Shown piece by piece: positions 50,101-62,698 of a stretch of 64,000 bases of DNA. Source of the DNA: Strigamia acuminata (lineage: Eukaryota > Arthropoda > Chilopoda > Geophilomorpha > Linotaeniidae); contig OX442314.1 in assembly GCA_949358305.1 (NCBI GenBank), forward strand, positions 20,577,060-20,641,059, given 5' to 3'. The translations under genes were made by a program, and so were the position numbers. The notes below the pieces were generated by a model that did not search any database, was not told the origin of the DNA, and saw nothing but the letters and a program-made list of their open reading frames with translations. Positions within the stretch are counted from its first letter, which is position 1. Each line of letters starts with the position of its first letter.

Positions 50101-53100
50101 ATTCCTAAGGCATTTACACCTAAAAGAAATAAAATGTAGAGCTTGTAAGAATAAATTCAAGACACTGAACGAGAAAAAAAAAGAAAAGAAACTTCGAAAA
50201 AGTCAAACTTTCTCATGTCAGTTAACTCGTAATTTCCGTCTCAAGTGAATACGGATATATAAATAGAAAAAAAAAAGAAGACAAGCCCAAATGCGGGGAA
50301 TGGATAAGAAAAGAAATAGACCGGGGGACCCAAGTGGCCACTGAGTCCACCAATTCCATTTGCTTGGGTGTCAGACTCAGGAAACTGGTGAAAAAAGCCT
50401 CTCCAGCAACTAAACTGGATCCATCTTCGCACACTACGTCCATCCCGAGCAATTTTCTTCGCTTCCTCTTGTGCTTCAATCCTCCATTTTCCACTCCTCC
50501 AGTTTCCTCACTGGGATGATAAGACCATCCGAGTAATTTGTTGTGAAAAGGGGATTTGCATCAAGCACCATCCTAGCTCGCGAAGCAGACACTTCCAATA
50601 CAACTCATTAAGCATTTCTGTCAGCTTATTCCAAACAGATTTTGATGTTCACACACTTTTTCTTCTTCTTTTTACAACACTAAAGCTTCTTATTAGGCCG
50701 AGTCATTTTCCAAACAGATATTCTAGTGCAGGGAAAATAGGACTTAAAACCTTCTCTTCGCTCTTCGGCTTTTCATTAAACAAAATGTAAGCTGCATGAT
50801 TAAGACAAATTCTGTCTTGTTATGCCAGTCACTACAGTATAAACAAAGCGCCAAATCCTTATCAAGCAGACAAGTTGAAGCAAGAAGATTAAAAAACAAG
50901 AAAAGATCACCCGACTCCATTAACTCGAAAGACAAAAAAAAAAAAAAAACAGAAAAGAAAAGAAAGGAAAAGAAAAAAAAGATATAGAAATAGCAAATAG
51001 CCGTCACATTTCCCTCTGGCCTTGCTAATAAGCATAATGAGTTTGGCGTGTCGAGTCTACCCATTCATCACGGAGCCTGTCTCCAGAGGCTGTTGCACGA
51101 GAGAAGAGGAGCATCACAATCTCGTGCTACGTGCCGTCTTTGACTGAGTGGGTTTAGGGAAAAGAGGAAAATATCTCGAGAAAGCATCGTCTTAATGATG
51201 GGTTTAATGAAAAGCTCGCTCAACTCGATGCCATTTAGCAGCCAAACACAAACATCAAGCTGCACTCGACTCGAATGAGAGGATTAAAAACGTTGGTTTG
51301 GAAGTACTCGTTACGACTAAGAGAGGAAAGAACAGGAAAAGGTGGGGTTTTCCTCTCGGATTCTCACCTGCGAGTTGGGGAACATTGCTGAACGTACTCA
51401 CTCCACCAGCTGCCTGCTGAAGAAGCTGCAAAAAAAATAGGAAAAAATAAAATCAATTTTAACAAAAATATGTTGAAAAATTCTATTAATCGCTGAAAAA
51501 TTGATAAATCGATAACGATTGTTATTATAGCCAGAATTTCGCTTTAAAAATATCAATATTTTTCATTATCATTTTATGCCCACAAACCCGATATGCAAAA
51601 TTTGTTTGCTAGCTAATTTCCCTTCCTTTTTCCTCACTCCCCACTCGCCCAAAGGACTTGTTTACAACCACTTCATAAAATCTCACAGTTAACACCTTTG
51701 AATCTCGTTAAGTCAAATACCAGCACATTAAAAATGAAAAATAAAAGATAAAAATGGCCGTTGAAAAACAAGAAAACCGTAAAGCATGCATAAAACCAAT
51801 TAACAAATATGACCTTTAACAGAAATTGCACTTAAACAAGAAAAAGAGCACCTAATGCATAATAATCCAGGCAACATTCGCCGACCACCATAGGATAAAA
51901 GGGATGAAACCGACCTGGGATTGAGTTGACGAAGCACTCACCACCTTTTACAGGCCCAAAGAGGCAATAGCTCGGTAATTTCTAGCACGCTTCATAAACT
52001 TTTAGTGGGTTCTGAACGGCAGCGTCATAAGGCAATTTACATTGAACAAGAGGGGCTTCAGCATTACCCTGAATTTGGCAGCATCTGGGGAGAGGTTTCA
52101 GCCAACGATGACAGAACTATGTAGATTCCCCTTCTTAACGTACACGCCCGCCTTTCCCTTTTCCCCAAGAGTGCCTAGAGCACCGCTCCATCTTCAAATT
52201 GGCTTTTAACGAGCCAGACGAGGACAAAACTCCGCTCATAAAAACATGCAGATGACTACTCAATAATCCTATATTCAAGTTGTTGTTGTTGTTTTTTTTA
52301 AAAAAAAACAAAAAAAAATATATATAATACAAGATCTGCAAGTCTAAAAATCTTATAATTCGAAGATTACATTATTTTTCTGAAGTCATCAATTTTAAAA
52401 TTAAATTTATCATTCGGCTTTCAGACAATCTAGTTACGTTGAAATTTACCTGCTAAAATCACCTAAAGGATTTGCCCAAAACAAGTGCACTGAATTAAAA
52501 TTAGAAATAATAAAAAGAAGAGAAAAGAAAAGAAAAGAAAAGAAAAGCCCTCGCAGAAGGAATCGCGAGATAAAAGCGGCAGAACCATCACAAATGTTTT
52601 TCAACAAGGCTCCTACGGGATTTTAGCTTGCAAAAACAGAAACGATGTACCAGTCAAGAAGAGAAGCGAAGAATTTCTTTGCACTGATGCCCCATAGGAA
52701 TAATAGACATACCCCATTTGAAAATAAAAAAATCTTCCGGGTAATGCTAGGGATTTTATTTCTATTCCTCCCCCCTAAACCTCCCTACAGTGTCTATGAT
52801 TTTCCACGGAAATCTACACTTTAAAAACTTACATTGCATACTGAGTTTAAAATAATAATAATAAAAAGAAAATAACATCAAATTTAAATTCCTTAATCCT
52901 ATTAGACTGTCAAGTTATTTACAAATTCTATAAAATATAAAAAGTTGTGCAAGTAAAAATGAGACTCGACGCATCGTTTCCTATACATATTTTCCTCCAT
53001 CTTATTAAACCAACTTGTAATCCAGTCAATATGTTATTCCGATCAAATTGTGGTCACCAGGGTGAAAACCTCAGAGACCCTGCTGGGAAAACATCATTTT

Positions 53101-56100
53101 CATTCCAAAAAGTGACACTAGGTGCGGCGCTTGTTGTCTAACATGCCCGCATGTTCTCCCCAACTCACAAGAAGAAGAAAGCAGGCGAAGTGCTCATTCA
53201 CCAACAAGCTCAAGCCATGAAACTTCATCTTGTAGCTCATTTTCAACTCTATATTACTAAAGTCCCACAAACAGTTCTTGGAAAGCTCACAAAACTGAAA
53301 CTCACTTGAGCGCCAGAAAATCTACCAGCAGGAGGTTTGCAATTCAAAACACATTAAAACCGAAGAAAATGTACAATAAGAGTGAGAAAAAAAAAAGACA
53401 ATAGCCTTATTTGAAAAATTATTACCCTTTTTACACTTGACAAAGCCATATTTACATTTCCCATGAAAAGATAAAGTTGGCATTCAATGAATAAGCAATA
53501 AACTTTACAAATTGTCACTACACTCACTAGAAATAAACTGAAAATGGCAATTTTAAACTTAAAATTTGTTTTGCTAATTATTTTTTAATTTAAAAAAAGA
53601 GTACTGGCAAGTAGCATGTGCCCACTTTTAATTTGCAAGTGCATTTCTTTTGATCTCAAGGTAAAACTATTACTGCGTAAAGCTGACACATGAATTATGC
53701 ACGAGGCATAGGAATCAACTTAACACAACTGAGGGAGTAATACTCAAGACTTGAAGTGAGTTTTGGGTAATGATTTACAAGTAATTAGTTCCCTGCATTT
53801 TATCTACTGTAATTTGCCCTGCATTACTTCCAAATCCTGCGCTTACATGCAAGTGGATTACTTAGCATGAATTACCCTTAACAATTTAATTTTCCTTTGA
53901 TGGAAAAAAATCAAATCTTGTTAATTCCCATTGAAAGTTGCAAATGATTGACTCATTTGTTTGCTTTTAAGCTTTTTTCCCCCCATACATTAGAATTAGA
54001 AGTTAACTTAGAAACATAAATTTTACACTTTAATGTTGTTTGTAAAAAAAAAATAAGGTATATATATATACAAATAAAAGTTTAAAATATTTCTGAATCT
54101 AATATTTGCTGAAACATTTATCAAATTTCTTTTCCCATTTTGCAATGTCAAGAATAAAATATATCTAAGTACGGTATATTTTTTAAAAATCCACCTCCCC
54201 TACCTTATTTTTTTTTTACTTTGTCGATATTAAACTTCAATAAAATCTGTCAAAAAGTTGGTTGTACTTTAAACTGCAAGTGTAACTGTGTTTGTACGCA
54301 AAATCAAACAAATTTTATGCGAATTTTTAATCGAATCCACATGCTATTGCTAAAAACGAGTTTAAGCGTAATGGGATTCATATGGAACCATTCTTCCCGC
54401 TTGTTTTCTCATATTTCTCCAATTTAAAACTATTCCAGAATCCATTCAATTTTATTCTTATACTTACAGTTAAATTAAGTGGACTTAGAGCACTTAGGTT
54501 TGCGACATTCCATAAATTGGCACTCATCTGCTGCATTCTTTTCTGATCCTTTTCCTTCTGTGTGTCAGCAAACTTCACAACAAGGGGAGACGAACATCCC
54601 TGTTAAAAAGAAACAATGTCAAGAATAACTTACGTCTACATTATAATGGACAAAATACAGATTAAAATAATAATACTGTAATCCAAGATAAACAATCTAA
54701 AATTTCTATTCATAAAGTTACACAAGGAATAGATTCATCGTAGGTTTCCATCAACTGATAAAGGTATAGCAGCAAATTAAAACCGTCGTGTATGTACATA
54801 CACGAGTTCAGAATAAATGAAAATGTATCGATTGATTTGATACTCTTTTCACAAGAGATTATCAGAATATAACCAAATACAATGTGATGAAAAGATCGTT
54901 GATTACTTCGTAAAGCCTTCGGATTAAAAATTATGTATCTGCAAACTATCAAAAGCTTGGTATTAATTCGTCATCGCGGAAAGAACAGTGCAAACTGCCA
55001 AGTGAATGATTAAATTAAACGTATTATCAATTATCACTTTGAAATCATTTCCATTTTAAACATAACATATCAACTTGATTCATCGGTCAGTTTTGTGATT
55101 AAATTTAAACCTTTCAAACCTCCAAAGATATAAACCACATTCTAAATTTAAAAAAATTAAACAAACAAACACATCACCTTTATTTATAGTTTTAAGAAAA
55201 CCCACACACAGAATTCCTCTTTTTCTGTTTCACAACTTGTCTTCTTGCAGCTAGTTTTTGAGCCAAAATGTTGACAACAAACAGAGATATGTCTGAATTG
55301 TTGACGTTGGCCAAAAATCTCAACCAACAACTAAGGATTCTTGTTTGCAGAACCAAATAAATGTATGACTGGATTCTACTGCAAAACTTTTATTTGCTTT
55401 CAACTCTCGAGGCTGCAGACGTTATCTTCAAATAACAACTAGTAAAATTGCATCATTCAAACTAAAAAAAAATTAGAGTGGCGTTGATGGATACGGTAAC
55501 GGCTAAATCGAATACATTCAACTAAACTAAACTATTTATACAGTAAAGTAATAAATGCAAGTTGCTTCGCCTAGAAACAATTCTCGTATGCGCTAATACG
55601 CTCGGGATTACTCCACATTAAACGAGCAGATTTGATTTCCATGAAATTTACGAAACTTTATGCAGTAAAATTTAACTATTCAGTTATTGTAGGCAAACAG
55701 CAACAAATACACTTAAAGTTGCAAACAAAATTTCATTTCTCCAAATGCCATCTTTTGATGGCTCGTGTTTGTGGTGTCGGCGAATTTGATTTGGTGGATG
55801 CAGGCGTTAACCTTATGTTCACCATTACTGAATTGCAAATGCTCGCACATATTCGCAAAATCAATTTCAAACTACCGTACATATTAAATGTGAAAAAATT
55901 GAATTTCATCAAATAACTCTTCTTCAAGAAAAGTGATTAGAAAATGAGACCAACTTATTTAATTAAAATAAACCAGATGTGATTTGGCCAAATAACTGAA
56001 CCATCTGCTTATAGAAATGAAAAATAGCAGCAGTTGGAAGATCTAATCAAATTCGGATCAATTTCAAGCCAAATTTGATTGACACGCTGCCAAACACCGT

Positions 56101-59100
56101 GTAAAGTCACACAATTTTTCTAATTTTCTAAATTTAAATTTTCCGTAATCTGATTACATTAAACCTAGCTAATTCTATTTCTCAGTTTACTGTGTTTTTG
56201 AGATAGATGAAAGAATAGAAAAATAATGATTTTAGCGGGGGAGTGAGCAGCTGAGCACTGAACGCGAGTTCCGATTTTCATCGTGCAATAAATATAGGAC
56301 GAAATTAAATGTAACGACCATCCACAACTTGGCCTTCGTTCCCTGTTTGATGACACAGTGCAAGTGCAAAAATCACAGGTTTGGGATAATGATTATCATG
56401 CAACTTTAAGAATAAAACTTTTACCGATTATTTCAATTCCCAACGACCCAACCTGCACTCGACTACACGTGCCGTCTCATCATAAAAAAATACTTTCCCT
56501 TTCAGAACCATTTTTTTTATTTATTAGAAAAAAGCAACAACTTTAAATTGCAAATTTGATAGTCTAAAAGAAAAAGCTTACTAAAAGTAAAAAAAAATAA
56601 ACACAATTATTCAGGTAATGATGTCTCAAGATAACTCCTCCGAAACTGACTAAAATGAAAGCGACTGTCTAGTTACACATGCAGTAGAAGCTCCCAATTA
56701 GGAGTCATAGAAACAAAAGACGAAATGATAATGTGTTTCTCATTATGTCGACAAACTTGAAATTTCATACATGCGGATATCGCATTTCTCTCGTAGCAAT
56801 TTACTTTGAAATTAAAGCCAAATGAGAAGTGAAATGCTGAGGAAAATCACGTGCATAACGGAAGCCGTAACAACCACACTTACATTTTCTTATTGCCATT
56901 TGTTTATTCAATTACAAAACTTTCCTCATTTCCCACTATTAATCCAACTAACAAACCACCGCACATGTAATAACCAATAAGTGTAACAAGTAAGTAAAAA
57001 CACGTAAGAAATTAAACAATTTTGAAATTGTTTACAAATGGCCAGAATTTATCAGAATTTAAAAAATTCCAACTTTTATTAAATAAAGTTTACTGAAACG
57101 TGGTTAATTGTATTATTTAAATGTCCAAACTCATTTTTAACGTTTACTTCAATACAACATACACAGTACTGGGCCATTCCGTTAGGTATTTTCATCAATG
57201 TATCTCGATGCATCTCTCAACCAATCACAGCGCGTCATGAAAATAATACGTTCATGCCCAACATGAACGTATTATTTTCACGACGCGTAGCCACTTCGAA
57301 ACTTTTTATACATCTTTAGGCCTATAATGGGGCTCTCAAGCCTTCTAGCACAGCCACCCAAAGTGCCAACTAGCAATGAAAGCTTTTTCAAACCTTTCGC
57401 AATGAAAAACAGGTAACGTTCCCCTATAAAAAGCAGTCCTTTAAATTTTTGATGGGTCATCCTTAGTGTGAAAATGAAAATACATGTGGTGCGAGAAACA
57501 GGAGAAGCTGTAATTAACAGTTGCTTCCTAACATGGGATTTCCATTCACCAGCACTTGTTTAGTGGCATTTTCAAGTGCCTTCCAAGAGCCAAAGGCGCG
57601 GGGGAGAGAGAGTGGCTAGGAGGAGAAGGACAGATAGAAAATGAGTGAGTGAATAAGAGATAAGTGCAGGTGGCATCGAATCTTGAGCCACTCAACACTT
57701 TCACCCATTCACCCCTCTTGCACCTTACTCCACCACCTTATCAAACCAGTCCATTCTCTTGATAGTATTGAAAGACTAAAAAAAAAAAAAAAATTGGTAA
57801 AAATTTCTCGTTGTATTTTGTTTGATGTTTATAAAAAGTGATTTTGATTCATTGCAGAATGAATAGCAAGAAACCAAAGCTCTCGTGACCATAAATCCTT
57901 GTAAAAATAATCATTTATACATCTGTATACTGTACATTCCCGCTATGAGAACATGTGCATAAGCAAATAATCACACAAAAGAGATTTATTACTGATTATA
58001 AACCTGTCAGGTTTAAAAAAAAACCTCAATAAAGAATATAAATATTTCTTTCACTCCAAGTTGGACCATAAACCTTGCAACATTGACCAGTAACTGAAAC
58101 TTAATTAAAAATGTACAAAAAAAACAAAAAAAAAAACAGAATAAACATTCAGATTAATCGCAGAAAAGAAGTCATCTAAATAAAATACAGAATTTTAATG
58201 TTTAAAAACACTGAAATTCAAATTGTGAACATTAGTAAACATTTTATCTTTATATATTAAGCGCATTCATAAACTCATTCAGACTAAACAGCATTTTAAG
58301 CAACATATTTAAACATGACTTTATGAATGCGCTACGTATTGCAATACTGTGAAGTTTAAACTAAAATAATTGTGGAAAACTATTGATTTCTTTCACATTT
58401 AAATTGAATATTGTTAAAATTGTCTGTCACCACGAAGAAACAAATCAGAATTACATACATAAAATAATGAAAGAAAAAACATAAATTACAAATAAAAAAT
58501 AGACATTTTCTTACCTCCATTGTTTGTGAATGGTGCATGGCTTTGATGGCATTTATTGCACACTGCCGCGAAGCGTATGTTACAAAGGCACAGCCTGTGG
58601 GCAGAAGAGACAAGGAAAAAAAATAGGACGCAACCAGGAAACAGAATGACAAGTAACTACTCGAAAGAAGTAAATGTAGATATATGTATATATGAAATAA
58701 AAAAAACGATATAAATGAAACCAATATCAAAAACTACTATACAAAAGCATTATTTACAACAAAACACAATCCAAACTAGTGATTTTTCAAATGTTATCAA
58801 CAAGTGTCCATTTATACATAAAAAGAAAGACACAAAGAATTATGTGCCAAACTGTTTATACATCACAGTGTGTGTGTGTTTTATCAGGCAAGAAATTTTG
58901 ATTTTAAAATTAAATATAAGATATTTTTCTCAAATACTAAAATTAATTAAAACTAATAAAGAAAGAAAAAAAAAAAAGAAAAAAAGATCCTACCTTTGCT
59001 CTGTCCATTTGTATCTCTTAAAACAGTACATTCTTCTATCGTTCCGTATGATGAAAATAATGATCTCACATCAGTTTCATTGCACTTTTTTGATAACATT

Positions 59101-59119
59101 CCTACAAATAATTTTCTCT
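44163..59119 (-). CDS. CELF: CELF / bruno-like RNA-binding protein (RRM2, linker, RRM3; RRM1 lies beyond the right edge)
   Basis: Splicing and translation regulator that binds GU-rich RNA, in nucleus and cytoplasm. Exons in the window (minus): 59119-58994, 58594-58515, 54599-54468, 51425-51368, 50119-50054, 49995-49900, 49831-49769, 48751-48668, 47035-47009, 46764-46735, 46040-45819, 45492-45421, 45188-45045, 44284-44163; ~440 codons, all phases fit. RRM2: RNP2 KLFVGML, RNP1 GCAFVTY, ending [20 protein letters not shown]. Linker: Ala/Leu/Asn/Ser-rich modules, then [16 protein letters not shown], a family hallmark. RRM3: [23 protein letters not shown]1 KCFGFVSYDN, ending [16 protein letters not shown] and stop. 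The 80-nt and 144-nt exons have the lengths I recall for vertebrate CELF. RRM1 exons were sought in 59120-64000 and not found. Introns reach 4 kb, large for this window. Confidence 0.97.
45045..50119 (-). other. Run of nine symmetrical phase-1 exons in the CELF linker
   Basis: Exons 50119-50054, 49995-49900, 49831-49769, 48751-48668, 47035-47009, 46764-46735, 46040-45819, 45492-45421 and 45188-45045 measure 66, 96, 63, 84, 27, 30, 222, 72 and 144 nt. Each is a multiple of three and splits a codon after its first base (usually G of Gly/Asp/Ala) at both ends. Any subset can therefore be skipped without a frameshift. Two are microexons (27 and 30 nt). Several encode related peptides: [45 protein letters not shown]. 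Confidence 0.85.
51426..54467. other. CELF intron, no gene seen
   Basis: A 3 kb intron between the linker's first exon and the end-of-RRM2 exon. It holds simple repeats ((AAAAG)n at ~52518-52548, poly(A) runs at ~52290-52320) and nothing else I can support. Confidence 0.7.
52518..52548 (+). repeat. (AAAAG)n microsatellite
   Basis: About six tandem GAAAA units in a CELF intron; similar purine-rich tracts occur at 45262-45297 and 50937-50985. Confidence 0.85.
57231..57287. repeat. Long 26 bp inverted repeat with 5-base loop
   Basis: 57231-57256 (CGCGTCATGAAAATAATACG then TTCATG) pairs with 57262-57287 with a single mismatch; the loop is CCCAA. An almost perfect hairpin of this length is unlikely by chance. 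It may be a hairpin MITE, a microRNA precursor-like structure or a recent palindrome. Confidence 0.8.
58260..58333. mobile_element. Short MITE, copy 1 (74 bp)
   Basis: Perfect 14-base terminal inverted repeats AGCGCATTCATAAA (58260-58273) and TTTATGAATGCGCT (58320-58333). The first ~39 bases after AGC match the left end of a second copy at 62074. It lies in a CELF intron just before the 58594-58515 exon on the plus strand. Confidence 0.7.
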
Positions 59120-62073
59120 CTACAAATAGAACAAAAAGAAAAAAATATTAGATGAATCAAAACTCCAATTATTAGCACGTGTACAAAAACTCCCCTATTT
59201 TCAATGACATAAGTTAGTTCAAAGATATTTAAAGAAGATTGGCAATTTAAAGTGCCAAGTTTAGAGCCACCCTTCGTCTTGGGATAAGACTCACAAATGA
59301 ATTGTAAAACATCTTAAAACCTCCCATTCCACAAAGAAGGCAATAAAATGGGTCGGAATGAAAAGGAGAAGAAGAAAAAGGAGAAAGTGAAAAATGGTTA
59401 GACTACAATTGCCATCAATCAAGTAATCTTCCCCTAAACTATTCACATTGCCTATAAAAGAGCAGGCTTCTTGTGATGCATCCTCAGGTTTGAACCTCCT
59501 CAATACACGTCTTAAATGGAATGCTATAAATTGCCAAGTCCATTGGTAGTGAAAACCTGAACACATGATACCACTAAGCCACTCGTCTTAAATAAAAAAC
59601 CCATTAAAAGATAAATTCAAACTGTTAACCAAACTTTAAAACCATTTTATTGCAATTTTTATTGCATAAAAACCAACAGTAACGCTACAGAGAACTAGAC
59701 AGCAATTCACAAAAAGTATTTTTGCACAATGTTCTACAAAATCTTGTTCTTTTAGCCAAATGTTCTGCAAATTATCTAGCTCTTTATTCTGGTGAAGCAT
59801 TCTCATTTCTAGCAGTATTTGGTAGAATTGAGTGGGCTTAGAACCGTTAAAAGTTCGCTTTTAAAAGCTTTTAGTCATGGAAGGGCTGGTAATATTCCAA
59901 GTAAAAAACTTTCTTTTATCGCCACAACAATAATGTACTCTCGTAAAATGCAACTTTTGGGTGGGGAAAACAACCCCACTGATACTATACTGTACTATCA
60001 CAACACCGCACAATAACTTCATCAATCCATTTCCTTTAAGTATCAAACCATACAACACCCAATAAAATTTCGTACTTTATTAACTTAACTGAAACTGCAT
60101 CAAAATCTGCATTTGTGCAACAAATATAACCAAATATTTCACTTGAAAATCAATAACTGAAATAAATTAGCAATTAAAACTTTTCTATCAAAGCTAGTAA
60201 AGTTTGTGGTTCAGTGCTCACTTCAGTCTTAATTCAGTTAGCTGACAAAATCAATAAAAATTCAATCATTTTGCTCAGGAAACGCTGTGAAACACAAACC
60301 CGTATTGCAATTTCTATTTATAATGATTTAAAACGAAAACACATCTTTTAAAATCTCCCGCAAGAAGGAAAAACAAAAACAAAAGATAAAAGAGAGAAAA
60401 TAAAAGCGGAAATTAGAGCACCAGAATTTTTATTCAAACAAGCAGGTAATTAATTAATAGTTGTCTGAAAAATTTATGATAACAAACTCTTTCCTTTCAG
60501 CAACCTTTCCCACAAAGCTCCACAAACTTGATGACAGGTAAAGATTACTAAAACAACTTGATTTATAAGTGTTTTTCTGAAACTTCTGCTCAAACTCGAA
60601 GAAAAAGAAGAAAACAACCTCAAACTTTTCAACAAATAGTAATCGCACACTTTCATCAAAATAATGCCCTCTCGTGCAATTTTTCAACACTAGCCTTTTG
60701 TATTTTTTCTTGTATTGTCACTCGTCCATTCCGCCCACATAATTAATAATTTAAATTTAAAAAAATTCCGCAAAACAATTTTTTACCTCATATTTTTACA
60801 TATTATACTGAAACAGATCAGATTGAAATGAAATTAAGAGACAAAAATCAAATTATAACTCTTCTGCGAAGTTTTCTTTCAAACTTTTTACGAAATCAAA
60901 ATTTAATCAATGACAACTTTGGACCAAAATAATAAACAATTAAGTCTAACTCGAAAATACTTCCCTCTCCTTCCACCCCCTTTTATTTCTTCAGGGGAGC
61001 CTTCTAATGGAGTTATCAGATTTATTCCTCGGTGTAGACACCATATTGGCTGGCAACTCCCCAAATCCAATTTGACCAATTCACAATACAATACCAATTT
61101 AATTTCATTAGAATGTTTTTCAAAATGTACACACTTTTTTATTCTACTTTTTTTCCCTGAGCATTTCTTTCTTTTTTTAAAGTTTAAAGAAAAAATATAA
61201 ATTAATCCCAAACCTGGGAGCAATTACTTTTAGAAATTATAAAAAACAAGATAAGATAAGATTAAATTCGCAACAAATTTCTATAATAATTTCAGGCATT
61301 CGCGCATCACTTGACTCCAAATGGATCAAAATTGCAGTTTTCTTTGAGATATCAACATCAACTGTCACATAAAATAAAAATTGATATCATTTAAATCAAA
61401 ACACATGTCGGAATGAAAACAAGTGTGAATAAATTTCAACTAAAAATACTATAAACGCAGCAGTAATGTATTAAAGCAGCCTGCAATTAAAAATAGTAAC
61501 GCATTCATTAATTCCAACTAATATTCTCAAATGAAAGTGAACACTGCGACATAAAACAAGAAAGACAACTTAGTTTACAAACTAATGTATTAATGTAACT
61601 CGAATAATTAAATTATTTCACAGTTCATCAATAAATTATTTAAATGAAAGCAAAATCTTCACTGTTCCGTGATATAATTACATTTATCCGATTAAATGTT
61701 ACATTCCCGTTATTTATGTTTAATTCCACGCACAATCAAAATAAGCATTCAAGCCGCAACGCCAAACTTTGACTGTAGGTGAAGATATCACATTTATTTA
61801 TTTTGGAAAAGATAGAAGAACAGATTTATTGATCCAAATAAATTGTACTTTCATTGCACCTAGCAGCAAAAAGCTCATTTCTGCACTCCCTTCAATGTGT
61901 TGCAATTGTTAGCACCTTATTTTTATCTTCCATTTTTATAGAAGATACACCTAAATCCAATCACTGTCGAAATGACACACACAAGGTATCTACAAAGATC
62001 AATAAAAATAAACCAAGCTAACCGTCCAATCACAATTCAATGGTTATGAAACGTACGAAACAAAGCAACACTA
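59120..62073. other. CELF 5' intronic region, no exon recognised
   Basis: AT-rich. I searched on the minus strand for RRM1 exon blocks (LFVGQIP, CCFVTF, LPGMHHPIQ) and saw none. Frames on either strand look like chance. Confidence 0.6.
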
Positions 62074-62245
62074 GGCGCATTCGTAAAGTCATTTAGATTA
62101 AACAGCATTTAAACTGCTGCTCTCGATCTAACTTCAAACATGGCGATCGGTTTAGTCTGTTTTCAGTCGCAGTGCTCCTGCGCATGATATTTAAACAATT
62201 AAAATATGTTTAACTGCAAGCTAAACATGCGTTTATGAATGTGAC
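62074..62245. mobile_element. MITE of the same family, copy 2 (~172 bp)
   Basis: The left end GCGCATTCGTAAAGTCATTT continues AGATTAAACAGCATTT as in copy 1 at 58261. The right end AAACATGCGTTTATGAATGT GAC matches copy 1's AAACATGACTTTATGAATGC GC. Internally it has an extra ~100 bases, including a second AAACATGGCGATCGGTTTAG arm, so the copy at 58260 may be an internally deleted derivative. It sits 34 bases downstream of the poly(A) signal of the small gene. Confidence 0.7.
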
Positions 62246-62278
62246 TATCGAAAAGAAACCATTTTAAAATTTAAAATT

Positions 62279-62284
62279 TTTATT
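62279..62284 (-). terminator. Possible poly(A) signal of the 89-aa candidate gene
   Basis: TTTATT on the plus strand (AATAAA on minus), 60 bases past the TAA of the candidate gene. In AT-rich DNA this hexamer is frequent, so the support is modest. Confidence 0.4.
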
Positions 62285-62343
62285 TTTCACCCTGCCTGAG
62301 TCAATCCACTCATGGCGCCTTTCACATACTGTAAGTTCACACG

Positions 62344-62698
62344 TTACTCATCATCATACACCATGAATTTTATGCTACTATCCAGAGGTTTGCTTAGAAA
62401 AGCCTCGAGGTGTTCTGCAGATTTTAATTTCTTGCTGTTGTTTTCGCGAGCTATGCACATGCGCTGGCCTTTCAAACGTTCCAATTGCTCGAACCAATCA
62501 CAACCCTTTGCCAAACCCAAACACTCGATTTTATAGTCTTAGATAAGAAATTTCATTAAAAACTCCAAAAACATAATTAGCCAAAACAAACAAGTACGAG
62601 TGACATAACGTAACCAATTTACCTGGTTTGATGTACCCAGCAAGCGTAAATGGAGGTAAAGTAAACAAATTGCTGAAAAACACACGTTTTCTTTTCAT
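62344..62698 (-). CDS. Unrecognised two-exon small protein (89 aa candidate)
   Basis: Exon 1 62698-62623 (ATG), 85-nt intron with GT..AG (GTAAAT...TCTAAG), exon 2 62537-62344 (TAA), joined G|AC in phase. The intron size is typical for this window. The predicted peptide starts MKRKRVFFSNLFTLPPFTLA. It continues through DYKIECLGLAKGCDWFEQLE and a basic helix-like ERLKGQRMCIARENNSKKLK to an acidic end FMVYDDE. Composition is balanced and unlike the low-complexity frames around it. A minus-strand AATAAA lies at 62284-62279, 60 bases after the stop. The frame stays open upstream of the ATG for ~14 codons, so the true start could be further 5'. I recognise no family. It lies on the CELF strand, in its intron or upstream region. 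Chance remains possible. Confidence 0.45.

Larger units (their letters stand above)
54600..58514. other. Largest CELF intron in window (3.9 kb)
   Basis: No coding exon recognised. Contains the 26-bp hairpin at 57231-57287 and the 74-bp MITE at 58260-58333 (separate entries). Otherwise AT-rich. Confidence 0.65.

Noticed and set aside
50222-50519. 90-codon frame beginning [15 protein letters not shown] in a CELF intron
   Set aside because: Frames are open on both strands, no splice link to the CELF exons in phase, no recognised domain.
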